DNA from: Prauserella marina
GTDB taxonomy: Bacteria; Actinomycetota; Actinomycetes; Mycobacteriales; Pseudonocardiaceae
Assembly (NCBI RefSeq): GCF_002240355.1
Contig: NZ_CP016353.1
Coordinates: forward strand, 124,001 to 188,000
DNA: 64,000 nucleotides
Direction of reading: 5' to 3'
In this document: positions 1 through 7,613 of the stretch, piece after piece
How positions within the stretch are numbered: the first letter of the stretch is position 1
How the letters are laid out: the number at the start of each line of letters is the position of its first letter
The notes under the pieces: model-generated
Database searches by the model: none
Seen by the model: the letters and a program-made list of their open reading frames with translations, nothing else
Told to the model about the DNA's origin: nothing
Made by a program: the position numbers and the translations under genes

Positions 1-427
1 CGAAGTACAGCAGCAGGCCGGGGATGCCGATGAGGGCGGTCAGTCCGACTCCCCAGCCGAAGTCGCGGCCGACCCGCGTGCGGTCCATGCCGATCGCGGC
101 GAGCTTGGTGCCCGCTCGCCACAGCAGGTAGAGACCGAGCGCGCCCCAGCCGAGCAACTGGACCACGCTCAGTAGCTGCTTGAGCGCGTCGATGAGGCCG
201 AGCGTCGCCTGCGGGACGTTGATCGCGACCTGTTGTTCCGAGAGTGGAACAGGGCGCAAAAACGAGTCGATGAGCGATAACAGACTGCGTATGCCTGATA
301 AACCGAGGGTGATGGAAAAGACCAGGACCAGCTCGATCGTGACCGCGCGACGTTCGGCGGGATCGGTGAGTTTCGCCGGTTGAGCGGGTGCGGATGGGGT
401 CAACCAGCCGCGGAGGACATTCGACAC
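1..427 (-). CDS. CPBP-family intramembrane protease, N-terminal part (runs off the left edge)
   Basis: The reverse strand reads open from a GTG at 425-427 to the window edge, about 142 codons. The product begins MSNVLRGWLTPSAP and has hydrophobic segments near residues 30-50, 80-100 and 120-140. Composition and layout resemble the N-terminal membrane part of CPBP (CAAX/Abi) intramembrane glutamic proteases. The catalytic EExxxR and HxxxN motifs would lie beyond the edge, so the family call is tentative. No clear Shine-Dalgarno sequence precedes the GTG. The gene is divergent from the BCCT transporter, with which it shares about 160 bp of upstream DNA. Confidence 0.5.
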   Translation of the reverse strand, partial: MSNVLRGWLTPSAPAQPAKLTDPAERRAVTIELVLVFSITLGLSGIRSLLSLIDSFLRPVPLSEQQVAINVPQATLGLIDALKQLLSVVQLLGWGALGLYLLWRAGTKLAAIGMDRTRVGRDFGWGVGLTALIGIPGLLLYF

Positions 428-585
428 TGTGGCACGTTACATCAATTTGGAATAAAGCCAGGTCAAGTAGGCAAAGTTGACGGATTTCACGCAGGAAAAC
501 TTGGCAATTTGGCGACTACCCGACATTCGAGTTGTTAACGAACACTAGGGTGCTAGCGACCGAAAACGATGAAGGAAGGAGCCTC

Positions 586-2319
586 GTGACGGAAACGTCG
601 GATACCGAGGCCGCTGCACCTGCATCGCGGAAACCCTGGACATCGACGATCGCACCGAGGGTCTTCTGGCCCTCCGCGATCATCATCGTGGGCTTCGTGT
701 TGTTCACGGTGCTGTTCCCCACTGCGGTTGGGGATGCGATCAGCGCCTTGCAGGAGACGGTGGTCGGCACATTCAGCTGGTACTACATGCTGATCGTGTC
801 GGGCTTCGTGCTGTTCTCGCTGTGGATCGGCCTCAGCCACTACGGCGACATCAAGCTCGGCCCTGACGAAGAACCGCCCGAATTCGGGATGAAGACCTGG
901 TTCTCGATGCTGTTCGCGGCGGGCATGGGCATCGGCCTCGTCTTCTGGGGCGTCGCGGAGCCGCTCAACCACTTCGCGGGCATCCCGAACAGAGCGACAG
1001 GCATCGAGGCGGGCACCGAAGAGGGCGCCCACCAATCGATCTTGCAGACTTTCCTGCACTGGGGCCTTCACCCGTGGGCGATCTACGTCGTCGTCGGTGT
1101 CGCGGTCGCTTACGCGATCCACCGCAAGAAGCGGCCGGTGTCCATTCGCTACGCGCTTGAGTCGCTGCTCGGCAGGCGGGTCAAGGGCTGGGTCGGCGAC
1201 ATCATCGACATCGCGGCCATCGTCGGTACGTTGTTCGGTGTCGCGACCTCGCTTGGTCTCGGAGTCATGCAGGTCGCCTCCGGTCTTGAGTTCCTCGACA
1301 TCGTCAGCGATCCGGACAACGTGACCTACGCGGTGCTGATCGGTGCGATCACCACGCTGGCGATCGTGTCCGTGGTTTCCGGCCTCAAGCGCGGCATCAA
1401 GTGGCTTTCGAACATCAACATGAGCCTTGCCGCGGCGTTGCTGCTGTTCGTGCTGATCGCGGGACCGACGCTGTTCATCTTCCGCGACATCGTGCAGAAC
1501 ATCGGCGACTACTTCCAGAACCTGTTGTCGATGAGCTTCAACACGACCGCCTACGCCGGTGAGGACGGCAGTGCGTGGCAGGGTTCGTGGACGACGTTCT
1601 ACTGGGGCTGGTGGATTTCCTGGGCGCCCTTCGTCGGTGTGTTCATCGCGCGCATCTCGCGAGGCCGCACGGTCAGGGAGTTCGTCGCGGGCGTGCTGCT
1701 CGTGCCGAGCGCCGTCACGTTCCTGTGGTTCACCGTCTTCGGTGGAACCGCGCTGCACCGTGAGCTGTTCGGTGGCGGCGGGCTGATCGGTACCGACGAA
1801 ACCGGTGCCGCCACAGTGGACACCAACGGTGCGCTGTTCGGTCTGCTCGGCGAGATGCCGGCAGGCACGTTCGTCGTGGTCGGCGCGATCATCCTGATCG
1901 TGCTGTTCTTCGTGACCTCTTCGGACTCCGGCTCGCTCGTCGTCGACATGCTCGCCTCGGGCGGAGACCCCAACCCTCCAGTGTGGAGCAGGGTGTTCTG
2001 GGGCCTGATGGAAGGCGCGGTCGCGGTCGCACTGCTGCTGGCAGGCGGATTGAACGCGTTGCAACTCGTCGCGATCCTCATCGCATTGCCGTTCAGTGTG
2101 GTGATGATCGGGATGTGTATCTCGACCTGGAAGGCGTTCAGATCGGAGCGAGCGACAGCGCTGCGGATCCAACGACGACTGCAACGAGACGCGCTGACAG
2201 AACACATCTCGCAGAACCTCATCGACGAAGGACTTGTCGAACCGGGTAACGACAATGGTTCGTCCGACCCGGACGAGCAGGGCGGGAAAGACAAGAAAGA
2301 CAAGGTGCCGACAGGTTAG
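586..2319 (+). CDS. BCCT-family betaine/carnitine/choline transporter
   Basis: A 577-residue secondary transporter predicted to import glycine betaine, choline or related osmolytes with Na+ or H+ across the cytoplasmic membrane. It has about 12 membrane segments. It carries the family stretch GMGIGLVFWGVAEP near residues 110-125 and the Trp-rich signature WGWWISWAPFVGVF near 340-355, followed by the conserved ISRGRTVREF loop. The C-terminal tail, about 60 residues, is hydrophilic and charged and may sense osmotic state, as in BetP. The reading frame opens at 532, but GTG 586 has a GGAAGGAG Shine-Dalgarno sequence and removes a non-conserved extension. It is monocistronic, ended by the terminator just downstream. 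Substrate cannot be fixed from sequence. Confidence 0.93.
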   Translation: MTETSDTEAAAPASRKPWTSTIAPRVFWPSAIIIVGFVLFTVLFPTAVGDAISALQETVVGTFSWYYMLIVSGFVLFSLWIGLSHYGDIKLGPDEEPPEFGMKTWFSMLFAAGMGIGLVFWGVAEPLNHFAGIPNRATGIEAGTEEGAHQSILQTFLHWGLHPWAIYVVVGVAVAYAIHRKKRPVSIRYALESLLGRRVKGWVGDIIDIAAIVGTLFGVATSLGLGVMQVASGLEFLDIVSDPDNVTYAVLIGAITTLAIVSVVSGLKRGIKWLSNINMSLAAALLLFVLIAGPTLFIFRDIVQNIGDYFQNLLSMSFNTTAYAGEDGSAWQGSWTTFYWGWWISWAPFVGVFIARISRGRTVREFVAGVLLVPSAVTFLWFTVFGGTALHRELFGGGGLIGTDETGAATVDTNGALFGLLGEMPAGTFVVVGAIILIVLFFVTSSDSGSLVVDMLASGGDPNPPVWSRVFWGLMEGAVAVALLLAGGLNALQLVAILIALPFSVVMIGMCISTWKAFRSERATALRIQRRLQRDALTEHISQNLIDEGLVEPGNDNGSSDPDEQGGKDKKDKVPTG

Positions 2320-2351
2320 TCGCACCGATCTCACCGTGAGATAGCGAAAAC

Positions 2352-2387
2352 AGCGGCGCCCCTGGGGATTTCTCCAGGGGCGCCGCT
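2352..2387 (+). terminator. Intrinsic terminator of the BCCT gene
   Basis: A perfect 14-bp stem (AGCGGCGCCCCTGG at 2352-2365 pairing with 2374-2387) closes an 8-nt loop and is followed by TTTCG. It lies 32 bp after the transporter stop codon. It may also work in reverse for the convergent DUF2470 gene. Confidence 0.85.
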
Positions 2388-2408
2388 TTCGTGAATGGTC
2401 GTGGTGAA

Positions 2409-2577
2409 CTCAGAGTGCGTCCGGGAATCATCGCGTACCGGCTGCGCGGTGCCCATCCGGCGCCTCGCGGCGTTGTCGTCGGTCACCATGACGCCGTCAT
2501 GGCTCCCTCCTCCGCCTTGCGACGCATCCGGATGGAACACCGCTCGCACGGAGGACGACTCCCGGACGCACTCTCAG
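2409..2577. repeat. Imperfect 24-bp inverted repeat at the 3' end of the DUF2470 gene
   Basis: Bases 2409-2432 match the reverse complement of 2554-2577 at 21 of 24 positions. The right arm includes the stop codon of the DUF2470 gene. The 121 bp between the arms contain no convincing gene. It may be a long-range hairpin or the remnant of a local inverted duplication. Confidence 0.5.
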
Positions 2578-3356
2578 GTCTTGGTGAGGAAAGGGCAGCC
2601 GACGAGCTTGCGAAGTTCGACAGCGAGCTGGTGAGGATCCTCGACCGGCCTGGAGAAGGCGAGCCGCACGTCGTGGTCGCCCGAGGCGCATTCGACCCTC
2701 AGTCGCAGACCGTAGCGATCGAGGCCGAGCGGACGCACCTTTCCCGCCCGCAGCTCTTCCGGCACCCGCTTGGCGAGATCGGCGACGACGTCGGGGTGCG
2801 TGCCTTCGAGGTGGCGCAGCCAGTGGCTCTCGTAGTGACAGAACGGGTCGGGCTCGGCGTGGCCGAAGACCGGTGGATGGAGCGAGTGAGTGCCCTCCGC
2901 GTCGGCCAGTACGAGCGAGGCGGGGGTGAGGCGCAGCATGCTCACGCCGTGGCCGATGTCGAGGAGCCTGGGATCCGGCCTCGCCGTCGCGATGGACACC
3001 GCGCGGGCGCGGGCTTGCCTTTCGTCGAGCGGACGAACCCAGCCGGTGATCCAGAGCAGCCCCCTGATGGGTTCTCGCAGCGCGACAGGGGCGTGATCGG
3101 TCAGTTCGATCATCATCGCCAACTCGCCGCGTTCCGCGTTCTGTGCTGAGGTGACGAGCGGGTGCTCGTCGGGAAGCAGCACGGTCACGCTTCCGCTGTC
3201 GTGCACGTGGTGCATCAGCGGGACGACCCTGTGCTCCTCGTCCGGAGCGCGGTCGAGTGCAGGCAGAAGGAGCGCTGGACAGTGGCGATGCGCGATGGTC
3301 TTCGCACGCTCGGCGGGCCGGGGAGCCGCTGGGCGACGGGCTTCGGTATCGGTCAC
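2574..3356 (-). CDS. DUF2470 domain protein, probably iron-regulated
   Basis: A 260-residue soluble protein. The C-terminal part, about residues 165-255, has the pattern of DUF2470, with HPDVVADLAKRVPEEL, LDRYGLRLRVECASG and VRLAFSRPV. DUF2470 is the small domain found at the C-terminus of HugZ-type heme oxygenases and of split-barrel FMN-like heme proteins. The N-terminal part resembles a split barrel but lacks an obvious catalytic signature. The start is GTG 3354-3356 with GGAGGTGAAA upstream. An iron-box palindrome sits in the promoter, so expression should rise when iron is scarce. Handling of heme or siderophore iron is plausible, but not shown by sequence. Confidence 0.75.
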   Translation of the reverse strand: MTDTEARRPAAPRPAERAKTIAHRHCPALLLPALDRAPDEEHRVVPLMHHVHDSGSVTVLLPDEHPLVTSAQNAERGELAMMIELTDHAPVALREPIRGLLWITGWVRPLDERQARARAVSIATARPDPRLLDIGHGVSMLRLTPASLVLADAEGTHSLHPPVFGHAEPDPFCHYESHWLRHLEGTHPDVVADLAKRVPEELRAGKVRPLGLDRYGLRLRVECASGDHDVRLAFSRPVEDPHQLAVELRKLVGCPFLTKT

Positions 3357-3370
3357 CTTTCACCTCCAAC

Positions 3371-3389
3371 TTAGGTGAGGCTAACCTAG
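3371..3389 (-). promoter_or_regulatory. IdeR/DtxR-type iron box
   Basis: The 19-bp sequence TTAGGTGAGGCTAACCTAG differs at only two positions from the DtxR/IdeR consensus TTAGGTTAGGCTAACCTAA. It lies 15 bp upstream of the DUF2470 start codon, next to the ribosome binding site, where a bound repressor would block transcription when iron is plentiful. Confidence 0.85.
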
Positions 3390-3517
3390 TTTGACGCTGG
3401 AGGGAAGCCGACATCCGGAAGTCCCGTTCAGTCGCTTCGGACCATGGGGCACCCGGTGAGGGCGTTCGCAACACGAACGATTTTGTTCTGTTTTCGTACG
3501 CTACTAGCGTGTGAGGC

Positions 3518-4384
3518 GTGTCAAGCGCTGTGGAACTCACGCCCCCCGGCCCCGGAGGAACTCCTTCCCTGTTCGCGCGCCTCGTGGATGATTCGGCTCT
3601 GTTCCCTCCGGGGGACGCGACGATGTCCCAGGCCCTCAAGGCTCACTTCGCGACCCGGGCCGGTGAACGCGCCGGTGTGCTCGGAGTTTTCCTGTGCCAG
3701 GCCTCGCGATTGCCGGAGATGATCACCGAGCTGATCAAGATCAAGCCGACGACGCCGTTGCCGATCTCGCTGATCATCGACACCGGTCTCGGTGGCGTAC
3801 CGAAAGCGATCTCGATCGTCGAGTCCCGCAACGAACTGCTCGCCCTGAAGATGGTCGAGATGCCCGCGCCCTCGGACGTCGACGAGGTCTGGCTCGAACG
3901 TGTTTCGGAGTTCGTGCCCGAGGATGTGATCAGGGTTGTCGAACCCCGGCGGGGGGTTGGCTGGCTCGACGGCGTTCGCAAGGTGATCGAGCACGGGAGC
4001 TGGCCGAAGATCCGCTGCGGGGGGCTTTCGAAAGAGAACTTCCCCAGCATCGACGAGGTCGCCGACTTCCTCGCCGTCGTGAGCGGGTCGACCGGCGCGT
4101 CGTTCAAGGCGACCAACAGCCTGCACCGCGCCGTCAGGCACACGGACGCCGAAACCGGCTTCGACCACCACGGGTTCCTGAACCTGCTGGTCGCCTCCGC
4201 CCGCTGCCTCTCGGGAGGTGACGTGCGAGACGCGCTCTCGTGCAGGGACAGCGAGGTGCTCAGCGCGGAGGCGCAAGCGCTGTCGGATCCCGCCGCGAAG
4301 GCGGTGCGCTCGCTGTTCGCCTCCTACGCCTCGGCCAGCTTCGACGAACCCATCGCCGACCTCGAAGGTCTGGGCCTGTTGTGA
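3518..4384 (+). CDS. Conserved actinobacterial protein of unknown function
   Basis: 288 residues, soluble, no signal peptide or membrane segment. I recognise no catalytic motif. The N-terminal part alternates strands and helices (LPISLIIDTG, IRVVEPRRGVGW, WPKIRCGGLSKENFPS), which suggests a TIM-barrel-like fold. The second half contains FKATNSLHRAVRH and DHHGFLNLLVASARCLSGGD. Because of the conserved HRAVRH and GFLNL patches it looks like an enzyme, but I assign no reaction. Start is GTG 3518. Its stop overlaps the start of the IclR regulator (GTGA), so the two are cotranscribed and probably functionally linked. Confidence 0.75.
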   Translation: MSSAVELTPPGPGGTPSLFARLVDDSALFPPGDATMSQALKAHFATRAGERAGVLGVFLCQASRLPEMITELIKIKPTTPLPISLIIDTGLGGVPKAISIVESRNELLALKMVEMPAPSDVDEVWLERVSEFVPEDVIRVVEPRRGVGWLDGVRKVIEHGSWPKIRCGGLSKENFPSIDEVADFLAVVSGSTGASFKATNSLHRAVRHTDAETGFDHHGFLNLLVASARCLSGGDVRDALSCRDSEVLSAEAQALSDPAAKAVRSLFASYASASFDEPIADLEGLGLL

Positions 4385-5013
4385 GCAGGGAGAGCTCGCT
4401 GACTCTCGACCGCGGGCTCGCTCTGTTGCAGGCCGTCGCCGACACGGGCGGCGACGCGATCACGATCTCCGAACTCGCCGTCGCCATCGGCGGCAGCAGG
4501 GCGGCGGTGTACCGGCTACTCGTTCCGCTCGTGGAGCGCGGCTTGGTGTGGCGGGACGGCAGCAAGGTGCGCCTCGGCGCCGGTGTGCTGCGCCTCGCGG
4601 AACAGATGCTGCCCCAGCTCCGCGAGGCGGCCAGGCCGGTGCTGCGCGAGCTGGCTGAGGCGCTGGGCGTGACGGTGCACCTCTCCGTCGCCGAGGGTGA
4701 GCACATGCACGTGATCGCCGTCGCCGAGCCGTCATGGACGGCGATGCACGTCGCCTACCGTGTCGGCAGCAAGCATCCGCTGTCGCGAGGCGCCGCTGGC
4801 AAAGCCGTCGGCCTGCGGCCGAAGGGCAGGCAGTGGGCCGCCGCGACCGGAGAGCCTCGGCCTGGCATTTCCGGCGTCGCCGCCCCGCTGAGGGGTGTTT
4901 CCGGGCTGAGGGCGAGCGTCGGTGTCGTCTCGTTCGAACCGCTCGACAACGCCGCTGTCGGCCCCGAGTTGGTCGCGGCGGCTGTCACCCTCGCCGAGCT
5001 GGTGCGTCGCTGA
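4381..5013 (+). CDS. IclR-family transcriptional regulator
   Basis: 210 residues. Residues about 5-65 form a winged helix-turn-helix (SSLTLDRGLALLQAVAD, ISELAVAIGGSRAAVYRLL, LVERGLVWRDG), followed by the IclR effector-binding domain (LREAARPVLRELAEALGVTVHL, SRGAAGKAV, ISGVAAPLRG). It is shorter than typical IclR proteins (about 250 residues), with the ligand domain compacted near its end. Start GTG 4381 overlaps the upstream stop codon. It likely controls its own operon with the unknown gene at 3518. The effector is not predictable. It converges on the GDT1 gene with a 9-bp gap. Confidence 0.85.
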   Translation: MSRESSLTLDRGLALLQAVADTGGDAITISELAVAIGGSRAAVYRLLVPLVERGLVWRDGSKVRLGAGVLRLAEQMLPQLREAARPVLRELAEALGVTVHLSVAEGEHMHVIAVAEPSWTAMHVAYRVGSKHPLSRGAAGKAVGLRPKGRQWAAATGEPRPGISGVAAPLRGVSGLRASVGVVSFEPLDNAAVGPELVAAAVTLAELVRR

Positions 5014-5022
5014 GACGCCGAA

Positions 5023-5625
5023 TCAGCCGAGCAGGGCGGTTGCGAATGCGAACAAGGAGAAACCGGCGAACACGAAGCCCGCGACGCGCTGGATGAGCCG
5101 AGGGCGCAGCCTTCCCCTGATCTTCCTACCGAGAAAAACGGCGAGTGCGGCGACGCAGACGAGACCGAGGAACGCACCGAGCCCCACGGCGAACGGCTGG
5201 GAATAGCGCGCGGCGAGTCCCGCCGTCGCGAGCTGCGACGCGTCGCCCCATTCCGCCGCGAACAGCACGGCGAACGACGTCATGGCCGCGCGCCGGAACG
5301 GCACCGGCGCGGCTCCGGAACGTGCCGCGTCGTGCTCGTCGTTCTCGCCCTTGGTGAATCCCTCGCGCAACAGCATGATCGCGCCTGCCGCGAACATCAG
5401 TCCGACGACGACGGAAACCAGCCGGTCGGGAAGCAGGGTCAGCACGCTGCCGAAAGCGACGGCGATGGTGGTCTGCACCGCGAACGCGGCCGAAACGCCC
5501 GCCAGCACCGCTCTCGCGCGGTAGCGGGTGGTGAGCACCAGAGTCGCCACGAGCGTCTTGTCCGGCAATTCAACGGCGAGGATCAACGCGAACGTCGCGA
5601 AAAACGGTACGAGCGCCGACGACAT
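5023..5625 (-). CDS. GDT1/TMEM165 (UPF0016) family cation exporter
   Basis: A 200-residue membrane protein with six predicted helices in two homologous halves, each holding the family acidic motif: ELPDKT near residue 18 and EWGDASQ near residue 125. The first motif has Pro in place of the usual Gly. Family members export Mn2+ or Ca2+. A charged cytoplasmic linker (EGFTKGENDEHDAARSG) joins the halves. ATG 5623-5625 was chosen because the family begins there and AGGGGGTG precedes it. The open frame extends another 41 codons upstream without family similarity. I saw no yybP-ykoY manganese riboswitch on this strand. Confidence 0.88.
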   Translation of the reverse strand: MSSALVPFFATFALILAVELPDKTLVATLVLTTRYRARAVLAGVSAAFAVQTTIAVAFGSVLTLLPDRLVSVVVGLMFAAGAIMLLREGFTKGENDEHDAARSGAAPVPFRRAAMTSFAVLFAAEWGDASQLATAGLAARYSQPFAVGLGAFLGLVCVAALAVFLGRKIRGRLRPRLIQRVAGFVFAGFSLFAFATALLG

Positions 5626-5799
5626 CGTAAATGCACACCCCCTTACTTCTTCAACGATAAAGGGGAGTTGTGTCGATTGCCAGGTTATGGGATTTGCGAA
5701 TCGGCGATTTCGGGTCAGCTGCGAATTGATTCCAGGTGGTCCATACAATTTTGTTCGGTAAGCCGAAAATGCTTTTGTGGCCGAGGTCCGGCGGGTGTC

Positions 5800-5838
5800 A
5801 GGACCTAGGTCCCGCCCAGCTCAGGACCACGGGACCTG
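5800..5838 (+). promoter_or_regulatory. DosR/DevR-like boxes upstream of cydA
   Basis: Bases 5800-5813 read AGGACCTAGGTCCC and match the mycobacterial DosR core GGGACTWWAGTCCC at 11 of 14 positions. The central 12 bp form a perfect palindrome. A second, weaker inverted repeat (CAGGACC, 3 nt, GGACCTG) lies at 5822-5838, about 24 bp or just over two helical turns away. Both are within 75 bp of the cydA start. A DevR homologue is encoded 8 kb downstream. Confidence 0.55.
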
Positions 5839-5872
5839 ACATTCGGCCCTGGTAAACGGAAAAGTTGACCCC

Positions 5873-7423
5873 GTGGAGGTCCTTGAACTAGCGCGGTGGC
5901 AGTTCGGAATCACGACCGTCTACCACTTCTTGATGGTTCCGTTGACGATCGGTCTCTCGATACTCGTCGCCGGAATGCAGACGGCGTGGGTGCGCACGGG
6001 TAACGAGCGCTACCTGAAGATGACCAAATTCTGGGGAAAACTGCTGCTCGTCAACTTCGCCATGGGCGTGGTGACGGGCATCGTCCAGGAGTTCCAGTTC
6101 GGTATGAACTGGAGCGCCTACTCCCGGTTCGTCGGGGACGTCTTCGGGGCGCCGCTCGCGATGGAAGGTCTTGTCGCGTTCTTCGTCGAATCGACGTTCC
6201 TCGGGTTGTGGATCTTCGGCTGGGACCGGCTGCCCAAGCGCGTCCACCTCGCGTGTGTGTGGGCGTTCTCGCTGGCCACGGTCGCCTCCGCGTACTTCAT
6301 TCTCGCCGCGAACTCGTGGATGCAGCACCCGGTCGGCGTCGAGTTCGTCGACGGCACGCCGACGATGAACTCGATCTGGGCGGTGCTGACCAACAACACG
6401 GCGCTCGCCGCCATTCCGCACACGGTTGCTGGCACCTTCTCGGTCGCCGCCGCGTTCGTCGTCGGTGTCTCGGCGTGGCAGCTGTGGCGGAAGCGGCAGC
6501 GGAACGTCGCAGGCAAGCGCATGGTCGACCAGGACGTCAACGACGAGCACCAGCGCGTGTGGCGGTCGTCGCTGAAGCTGGGGACCTGGACGGGAGTCGT
6601 CGCGTTCGGCGTGCTGGCCATCACGGGTGACCTGCAAGGCAAGCTGATGTTCGAGCAACAGCCGATGAAGATGGCCGCGGCCGAGGCACTGTGCCACACG
6701 GAGCAGCCCGCGAGCTTCTCGATTCTCGCGATCGGTGACGTGGCGGATGCCAACTGCGAGAACGTCAAGACCTTCACCGTTCCGGCCTTGTTGTCGTTCC
6801 TCGCGCACAACGACTTCACGACCGAGGTCAAGGGCATCGAGGACCTGGTCGGCCAGTACCAGGAGCGCTACGGTTCGCACTATCCCGACGATCCGGCGCT
6901 GGGTGAACTGGCTGGTCAGCCGATCGACTACGTGCCGAACCTCCCCGTGACGTACTGGGGATTCCGGATCATGATCGGCTTCGGCGCGATCTCGGCCGCG
7001 ACCGGCGTGCTCGCGTTGTGGCTGACGAGGCGCGATCGCGTCCCGGACAGCAAGTGGTTCCCGAGGCTGGCCCTGCTCAGCATCGCGACGCCGTTCATCG
7101 CCAACAGCGCGGGCTGGATCTTCACCGAGATGGGGCGACAGCCGTTCGTCGTCGTGCCCAACCCGACGGGTGTCGACGGCGTGTGGATGTTCACCGCGCA
7201 AGCGGTGTCGAACGTGTCGGCAGGCGAAGTGTGGGTGTCGCTGATCTCGCTGACCGCGCTGTACGCGGTACTCGGGGTCGTCGAGGTGTTCCTGATGACC
7301 AAGTACATCCGGGGCGGAGTCGACGCCGTCTATCCCCCGAAGCATCCACAGGGCGATTCGGACTCAAACGATCACGACGACACCGGCGATTCGAAGGGCG
7401 ACGCGCTCGCGTTCGCCTACTAG
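5873..7423 (+). CDS. cydA: Cytochrome bd ubiquinol/menaquinol oxidase subunit I
   Basis: 516-residue catalytic subunit of the high-affinity terminal oxidase, which reduces O2 with quinol electrons without pumping protons. It begins with the diagnostic LARWQFGITTVYHFLMVPLTIG stretch, in which His18 is a heme ligand. It also carries MNWSAYSRFVGDVFGAPLAMEG and, near residue 420, TEMGRQPFVV around the heme b558 Met. The quinol-binding Q loop is the short actinobacterial type. About nine membrane helices are visible. Start is GTG 5873, with only a weak Shine-Dalgarno. It is the first gene of cydA-cydB-cydDC, 190 bp before cydB. DevR-like boxes upstream suggest induction by hypoxia. Confidence 0.97.
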   Translation: MEVLELARWQFGITTVYHFLMVPLTIGLSILVAGMQTAWVRTGNERYLKMTKFWGKLLLVNFAMGVVTGIVQEFQFGMNWSAYSRFVGDVFGAPLAMEGLVAFFVESTFLGLWIFGWDRLPKRVHLACVWAFSLATVASAYFILAANSWMQHPVGVEFVDGTPTMNSIWAVLTNNTALAAIPHTVAGTFSVAAAFVVGVSAWQLWRKRQRNVAGKRMVDQDVNDEHQRVWRSSLKLGTWTGVVAFGVLAITGDLQGKLMFEQQPMKMAAAEALCHTEQPASFSILAIGDVADANCENVKTFTVPALLSFLAHNDFTTEVKGIEDLVGQYQERYGSHYPDDPALGELAGQPIDYVPNLPVTYWGFRIMIGFGAISAATGVLALWLTRRDRVPDSKWFPRLALLSIATPFIANSAGWIFTEMGRQPFVVVPNPTGVDGVWMFTAQAVSNVSAGEVWVSLISLTALYAVLGVVEVFLMTKYIRGGVDAVYPPKHPQGDSDSNDHDDTGDSKGDALAFAY

Positions 7424-7534
7424 GAAGGTTGAGGACGATGTTCGGGGAGACGATGGCAGCCCCCACCCTCCCTGGGGGGCGACCCCGCAGTCAGCCTACC
7501 CCGGCGGCCTGTGTCCACGGGGTGCTACCAGCGG

Positions 7535-7565
7535 GTTGTGGACAAAATCAGGAGTTGTCCACAAC
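7535..7565. repeat. Perfect 11-bp inverted repeat with two DnaA-box sequences between cydA and cydB
   Basis: GTTGTGGACAA (7535-7545) and TTGTCCACAAC (7555-7565) are exact inverted copies separated by 9 nt. Each arm contains TTGTCCACA, the actinobacterial DnaA box, in opposite orientation. As RNA this is a strong hairpin in the 190-bp leader between cydA and cydB. A smaller palindrome, GTTTCACCTGAAAC, follows at 7579-7592. Confidence 0.75.
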
Positions 7566-7613
7566 TTGGGGAAATCTGGTTTCACCTGAAACATTCAGCG
7601 GAGGGACGTGCTA

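Noticed and set aside
553-2334. A 593-codon reverse-strand open frame opposite the BCCT transporter
   Set aside because: The translation is Arg/Asp/His-rich low-complexity typical of the antisense of high-GC coding DNA, with no domain, while the plus strand encodes a clear transporter.
3475-3488. LexA (SOS) box GAAC-N6-GTTC before the 3518 gene
   Set aside because: Actinobacterial LexA sites have a 4-bp spacer; here it is 6 bp. It may be another operator, but I cannot assign it.
5626-5872. yybP-ykoY manganese riboswitch for the GDT1 exporter
   Set aside because: The AAAGGGGAG-like piece at about 5660 is on the strand away from the exporter, and the remaining conserved elements are missing.
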